Shown piece by piece: positions 54,625-64,000 of a stretch of 64,000 bases of DNA. The notes under the pieces are model-generated. The model was not told where the DNA came from and did no database searches. It saw only the letters and a list, made by a program, of their open reading frames with translations. Origin of the DNA: Chrysogorgia sp. JL179-B06. Taxonomy: Eukaryota > Cnidaria > Anthozoa > Scleralcyonacea > Chrysogorgiidae. The position numbers were made by a program, and so were the translations under genes. The stretch lies in the NCBI GenBank assembly GCA_035772405.1, contig JAYKKM010000121.1, positions 2,146,501-2,210,500 of the forward strand, read 5' to 3'. How positions within the stretch are numbered: position 1 is the stretch's first letter; every line of letters starts with the position of its first letter.

Positions 54625-54868
54625 TAAAACTTTAGTTTTCAAAAGCAATAGTTTTCTTAACTATAGTTATAATTTCTTAAACTATAGTTTTCTTAACTAT
54701 AGTTATTAGAAAACTACAGTTTTTGTTCCAAAATACTATAGTTTTTAGTAAAACTATAGATTTCATAACTATAGTTTTGTTCCAAAATACTACAGTTTTC
54801 AAAAACTATAGTTTTCAGTCTCAAAAACTATAGTTTATTTTTGTAAGGGCATATTGGTTATCTGTGAA
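54625..54868. repeat. Right AAACTATAGTTT cluster and TIR
   Basis: Roughly ten copies or variants of AAACTATAGTTT leading into TTTATTTTTGTAAGGGC, the inverse of the left end. Confidence 0.9.
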
Positions 54869-55125
54869 TATCCATGTAACAATGTGTACAATGAGATGTT
54901 TATAGAGTAGTGTTGGTAGGCTTATACTGCATGTTCATAGATCTTGAACATATATAATTACTGTATTTTTCAAGTAGAATATAGAAGAAGTATATCATAT
55001 TGGGTATATAGGTAAATATCAAATATGTAACAATATGTAAAATGAAATGTTTATAGAGTAATATTGGTTGGCTTATACTGCATGTTCATAGGTTATCTTG
55101 AACATTATAGAATTACTGTATCGAG
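54869..55125. repeat. Two-copy direct repeat of about 110 bp
   Basis: 54880-54975 and 55010-55125 share TGTTTATAGAGTA, GGCTTATACTGCATGTTCAT and AATTACTGTA in order. One copy gives the empty-site comparison used for the 5.47-kb element. Confidence 0.75.
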
Positions 55126-55449
55126 GCTTAGTTTTGATGTTATAGTCATCTTCCAGTTGTAGGATTTGCCAATTTGGATTATATAGGTTGTTGGAATGCC
55201 TTTAGGAGTATATGAAGGAGTAAGGATGGAAAGGGGGATAACACCCAAGGACTCACAGATCAGTTATAGGTATGTAGGGATGAAGGTTATGATTAGGATC
55301 AAGAGAGGTGCCATGCATGATTCACCCCCTTTGTATAAGGATGGAAATTAGGGATACAGTATGTATAGTGTGATAGTTAGCTATAAATAATTGTCCTATA
55401 ATATTTATGAAGTTATATCGATTGTTGTTCAATAGTTAAACTTTATATT

Positions 55450-56070
55450 TGGTTTATCCTGGTTGATTGGTTGGTATTAATCATTGGTTATCTTATCCAT
55501 CACGGAGTTGATGTAGTCTTTACGTTGTCTTGGAAGATTGGCGTGTCTTGGATCTTGTAATGTTTATAGACTGGTTGGTAAGACTTGGTTGTTGGTAAGA
55601 CTTGGTTGTTGATAGGTTGATTCATCCTGGTCATTGGTTGTCTTCATAGAGTAACAGTACTGGTAATCTTCATGTTGATGTCTTGGAGGATGCATATTAT
55701 GGTTTGGTTCTTGAAGTTCCAGTTTCCGTGTCAGTTGTAGGATTTGGATAACATAGATTATTGGCATAGCTTTTAGAGAATTGGTAGACTTATACTGTAG
55801 TAGTTGAGTTTATTCTGTGAAATGTGGTTATTGTGTGTCAATATTTGTTGTGGTTTCAGTTGGTAGTTTTGCACGCACAAGAGAGTCTTTAATGTTTTTG
55901 TTTCTTTGGTAAGCTATAATGGGGGTTTCTGGCCAGAGAATGTTCAATGTGGGATCCGCTTCAGTTAGGTGCCAATGTTTCCGTAGTATTTGTCCAATGC
56001 GTGTGGTGGTGGTGTTGTTGTTGTTGTATGTGGGGCATTCAACCGTGTTTTGTCACTTTACCGTCGCGAA
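55450..56070 (-). pseudogene. Penelope-like reverse transcriptase C-terminus relic
   Basis: On the minus strand, GQILRKHWHLTEADPTLNIL leads to PETPIIAYQRNKNIKDSLV, which matches the R..L..HW..L..DP.L...FP..P..A.RR..NL.D.LVRA signature at the end of Penelope-type reverse transcriptases. The following sequence includes MPIIYVIQILQLTRKLELQE with further stops. No GIY-YIG domain was identified. Confidence 0.65.
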
Positions 56071-56110
56071 AATTCCTATTGACAGGTGCATAATTACCAA
56101 CTTTGCTTTA

Positions 56111-56222
56111 ATCTAAATTTTAAAAAGGCCACACTCCTATCGTAGGTAGTATATAATAATAGTCACTGTGTGTTTTAAGGGACCGGCCATTAAATATGGA
56201 GAGGGGGGGGGCTGGAGGATAA
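56111..56222 (+). repeat. Transposon end related to 33172-33262
   Basis: Reads AAGGCCACACTCCTATCGTA, GTCACTGTGTGTTTTAAGG and GACCGGCCATTAAATATGGA, the inverse of 33172-33262, and then a G-run as at 30440. Confidence 0.75.
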
Positions 56223-56919
56223 ATTAATTTAAATATGTTGATATTTTTGTTCAGTTTAATAGGGATGGATAATTATTAATTATCTTTGAACATAATAAAT
56301 CCTCTTGTTGACTCTTGAATATTTGTTTGAAACTTGTTTTTATGCCAATTGTCTTGTGTTAATTTTGGATATTTTACGAAAAGTGGCATCTAAAGTTTCC
56401 ATTTTCTTGGTGTAATTCGTTTATATTTAATTGAATATTTGTTAAAGGAATCATGAAATTTTGCCTCTACATGGGGATATTTGATTACATTTGACAGATA
56501 TTTATTGCCCGACAGTGGGGTATTTGATCGAAAATTTGCATGAATCCCCACATATGCCTGATACCACCCCTCTTGGGCTTAACATTGACAGGTGCATTAA
56601 TTATCATAAGATAAAAATTTCTCACTCAAGTAATTGGTTTTAAGTAATTAATTCCATCACTGCATGCCTTCTGCTTCTTCCAGCTGATTTTCACCCTAAA
56701 ATATACATGTTTAGTACTAGTTGTAACCTGAAAGGATGGTGATGTTTCGAATTGATCAATACATTACAGCCTCAGGGGCAATTCCACCATCATGGACGTT
56801 ACATTTGGATGAATTCCTGACACTAAGATATTATTTTAAAAATACTATAAAAAATAAAATATAAATTTTGTCTTGATGTTGTTTAGATAAATGTGCTAAA
56901 TGTTTTGTGGGTGTGATAA
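56223..56919. other. Non-coding, repeat fragments
   Basis: 56735-56790 (GATGGTGATGTTTCGAATT, ATTACAGCCTC) matches 30285-30325. No gene is seen. Confidence 0.45.
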
Positions 56920-57245
56920 GTTGTTTTATTTCAATAATTCAATCTCAAGTAACATATAAAGTTTAAAGGGACAGTTTATACATTTCAAAAACTCAACACA
57001 AGGTGGGGGTCACAAAACGTATCAGGGGCAATAATCTTCCCTTAACAAGATTCGATTAATCTGTCCGGTTTCTTAATCACTCTTCCCGATCTACTAACTA
57101 TCGGTTGTGGAATATTTACTACATCTGGGTTTGCATTCGAAGGTGTAACTGGAACTGTTTCTCTGGACGAAAGATCAGGTTCTGGAATCTCTACTGGTGT
57201 ACCACTTGGTTTGGGCAGAGCTTCCAAAGCACTGTCATTTGGAAC
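56920..57245 (-). mobile_element. Gypsy 3' fragment: LTR and integrase tail
   Basis: Third copy of the Gypsy family of 15-20 kb: an LTR (about 56920-57030, missing its TGTTATAAT start) and the integrase C-terminal tail (57042-57227) with PSGTPVEIPEPDLSSRETVP and SGRVIKKPDRLIE. Nothing else of the element is present. Confidence 0.8.
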
Positions 57246-57257
57246 TGAGATTATTTG

Positions 57258-57382
57258 TTCCCATCAGCAAAAAGGAGTTGGCAACCCATTGCAAAAGGTG
57301 GACTCGAGGTTCTGAGGAGTCTGCTGATCTAATTAAGCAGCTCATTGAGACATTCTCCTTAGACCTTGGGAAAGACACATAG
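57258..57382 (+). pseudogene. Remnant exon of the unnamed family seen at 22-29 kb
   Basis: Encodes SKKELATHCKRWTRGSEESA then DLIKQLIETFSLDLGKDT and a stop. In the family I recall a segment like this upstream of the RCARGST block; that exon was not found in the 22-kb gene. It joins the Gypsy fragment with no spacer, so the ends were probably rearranged. Confidence 0.4.
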
Positions 57383-57789
57383 CAAACACGATATTTTAGC
57401 ACCTACAGTCAGTTTCAAATGTCTTGGGACAGATGAAAAAAAACCCTTTAATTTCAATAAACGTCGACCCCCCTGCCCCTATTCAATGCTGTGTGCCTTT
57501 GCCAACATTGGTACACCAGGAAGCACCATTGGCTTTTCCTGTCAAATTTTTGATCACCTGAAACAAAGAATAAACAGCAAATTATACTGTATAGCAGAAT
57601 GTGTGGGTTCCCCAAAAACCTAAAAAATAGACAGTGTTAATAAGAATCAATTTTTCCATTTGTCCAATACCTTTTTTGGTAGAGTCCATTTTAATAACTG
57701 TACCAAAAGTCGATGTTATTTTGGTACAGTTCTGTACAGGCCTGCCCGAGTAAGATTGATGATCTATTGAGAGACAGGAATTCCCAGTG
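57383..57789. other. Non-coding, no gene seen
   Basis: A plus frame at 57366-57623 shows no domain. Nothing else is supported. Confidence 0.4.
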
Positions 57790-58400
57790 GGCACACGACG
57801 CGGTCGCGACGTCGCACAACGTGATATCGACGTTGTTTCGACGTCGTTTTGTCGACGTTGTGACAAGGTCGGTAAAAGACGTTGTTTCGACGTCGAATTT
57901 CGGTTGCGTTTACGCTGCCAACACTTCGATCGGTCGAAACACAACCGTCAGTGCGGACGCCGTTATTTCGACTGGAATTTAGGTAGCATTCCCGGTGTGA
58001 GCACAACGTTCTTTCGACGTCGATTTTCGGTCGAAATTGTGGTAGCAACGTCGATCATTTCGAAAATGTCATCATATTTTACGACCAAGCTGAACGTAGA
58101 ATCAACGTCGCTTTATTGACGTTGTACTAACGTCAGTTAAATTTTTTTCAATTCGGCGTTAAATTTTGGTCGTATTTACGCTATCATATTTGTAGACCAA
58201 ACCGCAACGTGGAATTGATGTCGCTTTATCGACGTTATATCAATGTCAGAATATATGTCGATTCGACGTTGAATTTTGATTGCATATTATAGCGTCTTCA
58301 TATTTCACGACAATGCCAATATGTTGCTTTATCGACGGTATATTAAACGTAAGAAATAGATGTTGATTCAACGTTGAATTATGGTTGCATTAGCATCACA
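57790..58400. repeat. Degenerate GACGT-rich tandem repeats
   Basis: Repeating blocks built around CGACGTTGTTTCGACGTCG and GTTGAATTTYGGTTGCATTT, decaying from left to right, in both orientations because the GACGTC core is self-complementary. Open frames through it come from low stop content only. Confidence 0.8.
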
Positions 58401-59197
58401 ACAATTTCAGCAAAAGATCTTGTAAACTAGCAATTATTTGTTACCGTGATAAACTCTCATTTCATAAATTTCACACTGTTGAAGGATCAATTTTATGAAT
58501 TTTTAACCAATCAGAAGAGACTGACGCTGATCTTAATTTAGCTACAAACAAGCAGGACTGCCTTCGCAGAGGTCCGTGTCCGCTTAAACCAATCAGAAAA
58601 CGTCAAATTTTGATCCAGGGCAACTGTTAAGGCTTAATCACACATATCTAGCGATCGAAGGCAAGCGTCAACAACTATAAGGGGCAATAGCTTTTTCTGA
58701 TGGTTGTAACAATATATTTCACAAAGGAGGACCACTATACTTCTTCTGATTAAATTCTTGGGTTAATAAGGATATTACCGTATTATATATTCAATGAAGA
58801 AAATGGATGCAACGACAAAGTGTTCCGGCTGGCGGCTAAACACAAATATGCTACGGAGACTTCCTTGAGAAACAATAATTCTGTTGATCACTGTTCAAAT
58901 AAATACCAGGACTACTACTGATAAATCTTATGATTACTGATCAAGAAACAAGGACTATTTCGTATTACCTTTTATTATATGGCTTTCACATATCCTGAAT
59001 TCTGATTGGTTAATACCCGGTCCGTAAAAATGCGTATCCGGCCCACGGTCCGTCTTTTTCCGTATCCGGACCGCTGTCCCGGATGTTGTTCTCGCCGGCG
59101 GAAATTTCAAAGATTTTTTCATCGTAAAAACACAATTATACTACAAAATGTAATGTAACATTTCGTTTACTGAAGCCCAAGGAAGCTATTCAGCAAC
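58401..59197. other. Upstream of the second tyrosine recombinase, no gene seen
   Basis: 59025-59085 has three spaced CCGGNCC..GTATCCGG-type repeats (CGTATCCGGCCC, CCGTATCCGGACC), a short inverted cluster that could be a recombinase or promoter site; function unknown. Confidence 0.4.
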
Positions 59198-60290
59198 ATG
59201 GATAACGAGGAGCATTCTCCAAGTGAATTTTATTATCCTGACGAGGAAACCGATGAAAATGCGACTTTTCGTTATGAAGAGACAGCGACAAAAACACAAG
59301 ACAGTCAAGAAGAAATAGAGGTATTTTTAAAAAGTCAAAAGGAAAAAAACTGTGAAAAAAACCAGGTCGGACTTAAACATCTTTCAAAAATACCAAGAGA
59401 GTATCAATCAAGGCGAAACTATAATACACAATATACCTTCTCCGGCTCTTGATCATCTCCTTTGTAAGTTTTTCATGTACGTCAGGAAGCTAGACGGAAG
59501 CGAATACGAGCCAAACACTCTAAGCAGCAACCAGAGAAGCATACAAAGATACTTAGACGAGAAAAAATATCCAGGAAACATCCTCAAGGATAAGGAGTTT
59601 GAGAGGTCGAGAAAGGTACTCGTAGCTTGGCGAAAGTCATTAGTAAACGGGAAGGGCAACAAGCCGCAGAAGACCAATTGTTTAACTTCGGTGAATTTGG
59701 CGACGAAAATCCAGAAATTCTGCAGAGAACCATTTGGTGGTTACTTTCACTGCATTTCGGTTTTAGAGTCCGAGACGAAAGCAGAAAACTTCGCTGGGGC
59801 GACGTAGAGCTCCAAACTGCAAATGACGGCCAAGAAATGCTAGTTTGGGTAGCAGAAAGAGGCACGAAGACGAGAACCGGTCAAGAACAAGGTCACCAGC
59901 GAGCTTTCCAGCCAAAAGTTTATTCCACCAGCAATGAAAGATGTCCAGTCAGATTTTTAAAAACATTCAGAAGCCACCGTCCAGTCGAGATGAATAAACC
60001 CGAGGCACCATTTTTTCTTGCTGTCAAGCACAAACGACGCAACTGGAGCCAAAGTCACCAATCATTCAGTATGCAAAACAAGTATCTCAAGGTTATTGGA
60101 TGCTGGTATTCCAGAAAATTTCGTTGCCCAACATAGCGGCCACAAGAGTACCGAGAGTCTGCAATCGTATAAATCTGCTGGAGAAAAGCAACAAAGGGAA
60201 ATGTTTGTAGTGCTCAGTCGATCCTCAACTTCAGCCCAATATCAGCCCAACATTGTCAAGTCACAACAAATCCATCTAATACTGCGAATA
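59198..60290 (+). pseudogene. Second Crypton/DUF3504-type tyrosine recombinase, decayed
   Basis: Starts MDNEEHSPSEFYYPDEET and passes through at least three frame shifts. Conserved parts include LCKFFMYVRKLDGSEYEPNT and SIQRYLDEK (core-binding domain), then WWLLSLHFGFRVRDESRKLR (first catalytic Arg), RAFQPKVYSTSNERCPVRFL, then TNHSVCKTSISRLLDA and SGHKSTESLQSYKSA. The HxxR box reads HSVC: the Arg is replaced by Cys (codon TGC, one CpG-type change from CGC), while the second His and the nucleophile Tyr remain. It is related to, but clearly different from, the intact recombinase at 46390. Confidence 0.8.
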
Positions 60291-60764
60291 GCTCAGAAGA
60301 CAACTCGAAGAATTGTTCTTTCTTTTCTGGTGTCTAGTGCATGTTATCCCAGTTATGTTAATAGCTCAGTGGGCCCCGTCACAGGACCTGGTGACAAGCT
60401 CGCTTAGTCGGCCTGGTCACGAGCTTATTTACTTGTCATTGTCAAAGGAGTTAAATGTAGTTTCTTATCATTTGCAAGCGAGCACTTATTAAAGATATAT
60501 ATTAAAGCTTTCTCATGAAATGGATGAACTCTTATCTATGATAAGAAACTACACTTGAATTAAGGGGAGTCCAATACAACGAAGTTTCAAGGAATAAACA
60601 ACCGAATTCGCCACGAATCGTGAGTACAAATTTTCCCGCCAAAATATATTCGACCACCTCAGGGCATTTATATTTGCATAAAACGCTCAACAGACGATCG
60701 TAGCTAACACGTTTCACATCGGAACACCGTACGAAAGGACAAGGACATCCTCCCAAACGCACAA
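60291..60764. other. Possible Gypsy 5' end, LTR not defined
   Basis: Contains AGTTTCTTATCAT at 60462 and its inverse at 60537. No paired LTR is inside the window, so the element's left boundary cannot be placed. Confidence 0.35.
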
Positions 60765-61625
60765 TGCCAAAAATTCGATGCCCATATGAAATGGAAGACG
60801 TCACAGACGCTCTAGCCGCAGTTCTGTTATCAGTGCATTCTACAGGCACACACAGCGCCTAAGCAAGCCAGCCACAGATCACAACAACAGCCAAAGTCGA
60901 AAAAGTACGTCGCCCCACAACAACAGCTGCAGGATCGAGCGAAGACTGGGCACATTTCCTCACCTGTTGGCAAGATTATGTCGAAGCAACGAAAATTCAG
61001 GGTAAGGACTTGATCATACAATTATTAGAATGTTGTGATGAACAGTTACGCAAAGACCTCACACGAAACGCTGGGGCTCCCTAACCAACAACACAGCTGA
61101 TGAGGTATTAGCCGCCATAAAAAAGCTGGCCGTCAGAGAAGATAATACAATGGTTGCACGAGTCCAACTCCACAACATGCACCAAGACAGAGAAGAAACA
61201 ATCCTATGTTTTGGTGCCCGACTACGTGGCCAAGCTGGCGTTTGCAAATTTCATACTAAATGCCAAAACTGCAATACTGATGTTAACTACACTGAACACA
61301 TCATTCGTGACATCATCACCCAAGGCCTCGCAGACAGTGAAATCCAGCTGGATTTACTCAGTGACACAAACCAGAACATGACACTAGAGGAAGTCTTCAA
61401 ATTTATTGAAGCAAAGGAAGCTGGCAAGAGATCGGCGGGACGCCTCTCCGACGCCCAAGGCATCAATGCATCCCGCAGCCAATACCGACAAAATAAACAG
61501 GATGAAAACAAACGGAGACCGGTAAACAAAGACGAAACATGCAATTATTGTGGTAAGCACGGTCATGGCAAAAACGCCTCGTCACAAATTAGAAAAACAA
61601 ACTGTCCAGCCTATGGAAAACTGTG
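60765..61625 (+). pseudogene. gag: Gypsy gag with two zinc-binding motifs
   Basis: Begins MPKIRCPYEMEDVTDALAAV, with a stop at about 60859 and a frameshift near 61075, then reads TLEEVFKFIEAKEAGKRSAG and the nucleocapsid-like CNYCGKHGHGKNASSQ and CPAYGKLCDHCQRPNHFECV. The C.C....H and C..C..NHF..VC motifs are typical of this Gypsy group. Confidence 0.7.
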
Positions 61626-62512
61626 ACCATTGCCAACGCCCAAATCACTTTGAGTGCGTCTGCCGCAGCAAATCCAGGCAACCCACCCCTGCACGGAACA
61701 ATGCAAATGTGACTGAAGGAGCAATCGACCATCTTTGCACCATAACCATACCCACCCACAACAATGGGAAGCGCACAATTGCCCTGGATCACCACCTATA
61801 TAACCACCTCAATAACCACTGGACGTGCAAACCATCCAAACCACAACCTTTCCTAAAGCTAACAGCGACAGCCAACCCAGAAGACTACGAAGCCCTTGGT
61901 TTCTGCCTCACCACCAACAACCTGAAGCCGAAACAAATTTCTGTCATGGCTGACACCGGCTGTCAAAGCTGCCTCGCAAGTATGCAAGTCGTACAACGCC
62001 TTGGCCTGAACAAACGTGACCTTATTCCTGTAACAATGCACATGTATGCTGCCAACAACCATGGCATCAAGATCCTTGGTGCCGTCATCCTACGATTCTC
62101 TGGCCACTCGAAATCTGGAAAGATCCTTGAAACCCGACAGGTAACATACGTCACCAACGACTCCAACAAGATCTTCCTCAGCAGAGAGGCTTGCACAGCA
62201 CTAGGTTTAATCACGGAGAACTTCCCCACCATAGGTGAAGCGATCAATCTGTCACAAACAGGAAATCCACCACAGCCAACACCTACCTCAACTGAACAGA
62301 ACCATACCACTACATCTTGCAATTGCCCACGCCGCCGGATGCCACCGCCGAAACCTACCCACCTATCATTCCCTGCCACACCAGCTAACCGACAACGCAT
62401 GGAAAACTGGCTCCTTGACTATTACCGATCCAGTTCCTTCAATACATGCGAACACCAACCATTACCATTAATGGAAGGTAAACCAATGCGCCTGATGAGA
62501 TCCAAGCGCTGA
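61550..62512 (+). pseudogene. Gypsy protease region
   Basis: A 320-codon frame whose protease motif MADTGCQSCLAS has the D-T-G triad at residues 135-137 (aspartic protease). It ends at TGA 62510-62512, out of frame with the RT, so a frameshift separates it from pol. Confidence 0.75.
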
Positions 62513-62519
62513 ACCAAAA

Positions 62520-63326
62520 GCCCACCATACACCAATACCAGTACCTCTGCACTGGCAACAAGAGGTCAAAGCCGGCCTTGACCAGGATGTTGCCTTAGGC
62601 GTCCTAGAGCCCATCCCAGTCGGCGAACCAGTCACTTGGTGCCATCGCATGGTAATATGTGCCAAGAAAAACTGTAAACCCCGATGCACGGTAGACTTCC
62701 AGGCACTCAACACCCACGCCACCAGAGAAACCCACCATACGCAAAGCCCGTTCCATCAAGTACGCTCCATTCCAAGCGGCACAAAGAAAACAGTATTTGA
62801 CTGCTGGAATGGATACCATAGTGTTCCCCTGCACGAAGACGATCAGCACCTAACCACTTTCATAACCCCCTGGGGACGTTACCGGTACAAGTCTGCACCA
62901 CAAGGTTATATTGCATCTGGTGACGGCTACTCCCGACGATTTGACGAGATAGTCTCACAAATTCCTGACAAGACCAAAGTCATTGACGACACACTTCTCT
63001 GGGCAGACAACTTGACTGGCAGCTTCCACCAGGCAGTCAACTGGCTTGACATATGCGGACGCCATGGAATCACCCTCAACCCAGACAAGTTCGTGTTTGG
63101 CCAAGATAGTGTTGAATTTGCAGGCTTCGAGATTACCCCCACCAATGTCCGCCCATGCAAGAGATACCTGGACGCCATCCGTGACTTCCCAACACCAAGT
63201 AACCTCACGGACATACGATCTTGGTTCGGTCTTATCAACCAAGTATCCTATGCCTTCGCCGCCTCAGCCCGCATGCTGCCCTTCTGCCAAGCCCTCACCA
63301 TTCGCTTGGAACGAGGAGATGAATAA
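62520..63326 (+). pseudogene. pol: Gypsy reverse transcriptase
   Basis: Preceded by LHWQQEVKAGLDQDVALGVL. The frame 62649-63326 includes CTVDFQALNTHATRETHHTQ, FDCWNGYHSVPLHEDDQHLT, SAPQGYIASGDGYSRRFDEI and the active-site VIDDTLLW (Asp113, Asp114), then GITLNPDKFVFGQDSVEFAG. These are RT motifs in normal order. It stops at 63324-63326 and RNase H continues in another frame. Confidence 0.85.
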
Positions 63327-64000
63327 ACTATTCATTGAATCCAAATCGGTGATCGTAAGCGAGATCGAAGCAGGCGTTCGTATTTTTGACAAGCTGAAGC
63401 CAACATGCTTGGCAACAGACTGGTCGAAAACTGGCATTGGTTTCTGGTTGTTCCAAAAACACTGTCATTGTACATCCACCGACCCATTCTGTTGTCCCAC
63501 AGGATGGAAGATCACGCTCGTTGGCAGTCGTTTCACACATGCAGCTGAAGCACGGTATGCCCCAGTGAAAGGCGAGGCTCTTGCTGTAGCAGACGCACTT
63601 GATAAAGCACGATTCTTCACCCTTGGCTGCGAGGATTTGGTCATCGCCGTGGATCACAAACCGCTACTCAAAATATTCCGCGATCGCCAACTCGAAGATA
63701 TCCCAAATGGCCGCCTCCGCAACCTAAAGGAAAAAACCCTCCGATACCGCTTCAGGATGGTACATATCCCCGGTGTGAAACACAAGGCCGCAGATGCAGT
63801 ATCCCGCTACCCGTCTGGCCAAACCAACCCAGAGAGGCTGCCATTAACCACACAACCAGAATTCGACCCATATAGACACGCATTCCTAACTGGCCTACGA
63901 TGCGCAGATCCCACATCCGCCAACAGCTCCGTCACCATCAATGATGAACTCGCCTCTTCCGCCTCTTCAGCATTGAACGCCGTGGCAATCACATGGGACA
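63300..64000 (+). pseudogene. Gypsy RNase H, runs off the window
   Basis: Encodes LATDWSKTGIGFWL, GEALAVADALDKARFF, VIAVDHKPLLKIF and KHKAADAVSRYP, which carry the Asp/Glu/Asp/Asp residues expected in RNase H. Integrase should follow outside the window. Confidence 0.8.

Larger units (their letters stand above)
49399..54868. mobile_element. 5.47-kb TIR element with AAACTATAGTTT subterminal repeats
   Basis: Ends: GCCCTTACAAAAATAAACTA at about 49400 and its inverse at about 54868. Both subterminal regions are packed with AAACTATAGTTT and close variants. The left flank ends ..CTATCAT and the right flank resumes ATATTGG. A related sequence at 54979-55010 (GAATATAGAAGAAGTATATC then ATATTGGG) reads through without the element, so the insertion duplicated AT. 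No intact transposase is inside; weak exon-like pieces are at 52034-52258 and 53949-54080. Confidence 0.7.
48584..56080 (-). mobile_element. Penelope-like element, split by a TIR element
   Basis: The minus strand carries a Penelope-type reverse transcriptase C-terminus at 55450-56070 and, at its 3' side, a repeat-like end (48584-49070) with a hammerhead ribozyme and a long palindrome. Hammerhead motifs in the pseudo-LTRs of Penelope-like elements are established knowledge. The middle is interrupted by the AAACTATAGTTT element (49399-54868). Confidence 0.55.
60765..64000 (+). mobile_element. Gypsy-type retrotransposon, right end outside the window
   Basis: Gag, zinc-binding region, protease, reverse transcriptase and RNase H follow in order on the plus strand and run off the window before integrase. 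It is GC-richer than the rest of the window and belongs to a different Gypsy lineage from the 15-20 kb copies. It carries several frame breaks but long intact stretches. Confidence 0.85.

Noticed and set aside
57713..58119. Overlapping long frames on both strands in the GACGT array
   Set aside because: Symmetric, self-complementary repeats give open frames on both strands; the translations are R/D/V/T repeats without a domain.
1..64000. Bacterial contamination
   Set aside because: Introns with GT-AG sites, LINEs, LTR elements, Penelope and Crypton elements and lack of operons all point to an animal genome.

Overview
This window looks like a transposon-choked intergenic or intronic stretch of a eukaryotic, almost certainly invertebrate animal genome. 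Coding pieces are split by GT-AG introns, most of the sequence is AT-rich, and nearly every recognisable protein belongs to a mobile element. The mix (THAP/Kolobok-like, hAT, TNP2-like, Tc1, Crypton, Penelope, Gypsy and CR1/L2-like elements, P2X7 C-terminal-like and BEN domains, RecQ-like helicase fragments) resembles what I know of cnidarians such as corals and anemones. A sponge or another marine invertebrate cannot be excluded. No tRNA, rRNA or CRISPR array was seen.

Layout. 1-1.9 kb: a broken reading frame and a 22-bp minisatellite. 1.9-6.7 kb: a tandemly duplicated hAT-like unit carrying RecQ-like helicase fragments between CAGGCACGTAGCTA ends. 7.1-7.7 kb: P2X7 C-terminal-like exons, convergent with a decayed eleven-exon THAP/Kolobok-like transposase gene (12.4 to 7.9 kb, minus strand) whose introns hold MITEs. 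14.8-15.5 kb: two exons of an unrecognised minus-strand gene. 15.6-20.6 kb: two related Gypsy elements head to head, one broken by a LINE tail. 22.2-28.9 kb: a multi-exon gene of an unnamed repeated family, with two nested opposing LINEs in one intron and two TTAA-flanked MITEs in another. 30.4-33.2 kb: an element with about 130-bp inverted repeats around another RecQ-like fragment. 33.7-35.9 kb: a TNP2-like transposase relic (minus). 37.4-39.4 kb: BEN-domain exons ending in a MITE. 39.9-43.3 kb: a Tc1-like relic and a hAT-ended non-autonomous element.

44-45.3 kb: an endogenous HUH nuclease plus SF3 helicase replication gene (minus) with one frameshift, and iteron-like repeats at its 3' end. 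46.4-47.9 kb: an intact Crypton-type tyrosine recombinase on the same strand. 48.6-56.1 kb: a Penelope-like element (minus) with a credible hammerhead ribozyme and an 87-bp-arm palindrome, split by a 5.47-kb TIR element whose ends are packed with the palindrome AAACTATAGTTT. 56.9-57.4 kb: Gypsy and gene-family remnants. 57.8-58.4 kb: degenerate GACGT repeats. 59.2-60.3 kb: a decayed second tyrosine recombinase. 60.8-64 kb: a GC-richer Gypsy element running off the window.

These parts are mostly independent insertions, often nested. The most interesting are the rep gene with its iterons beside an intact tyrosine recombinase, the ribozyme-bearing Penelope element, the AAACTATAGTTT element, and the repeated capture of RecQ-like helicase N-termini by transposons.
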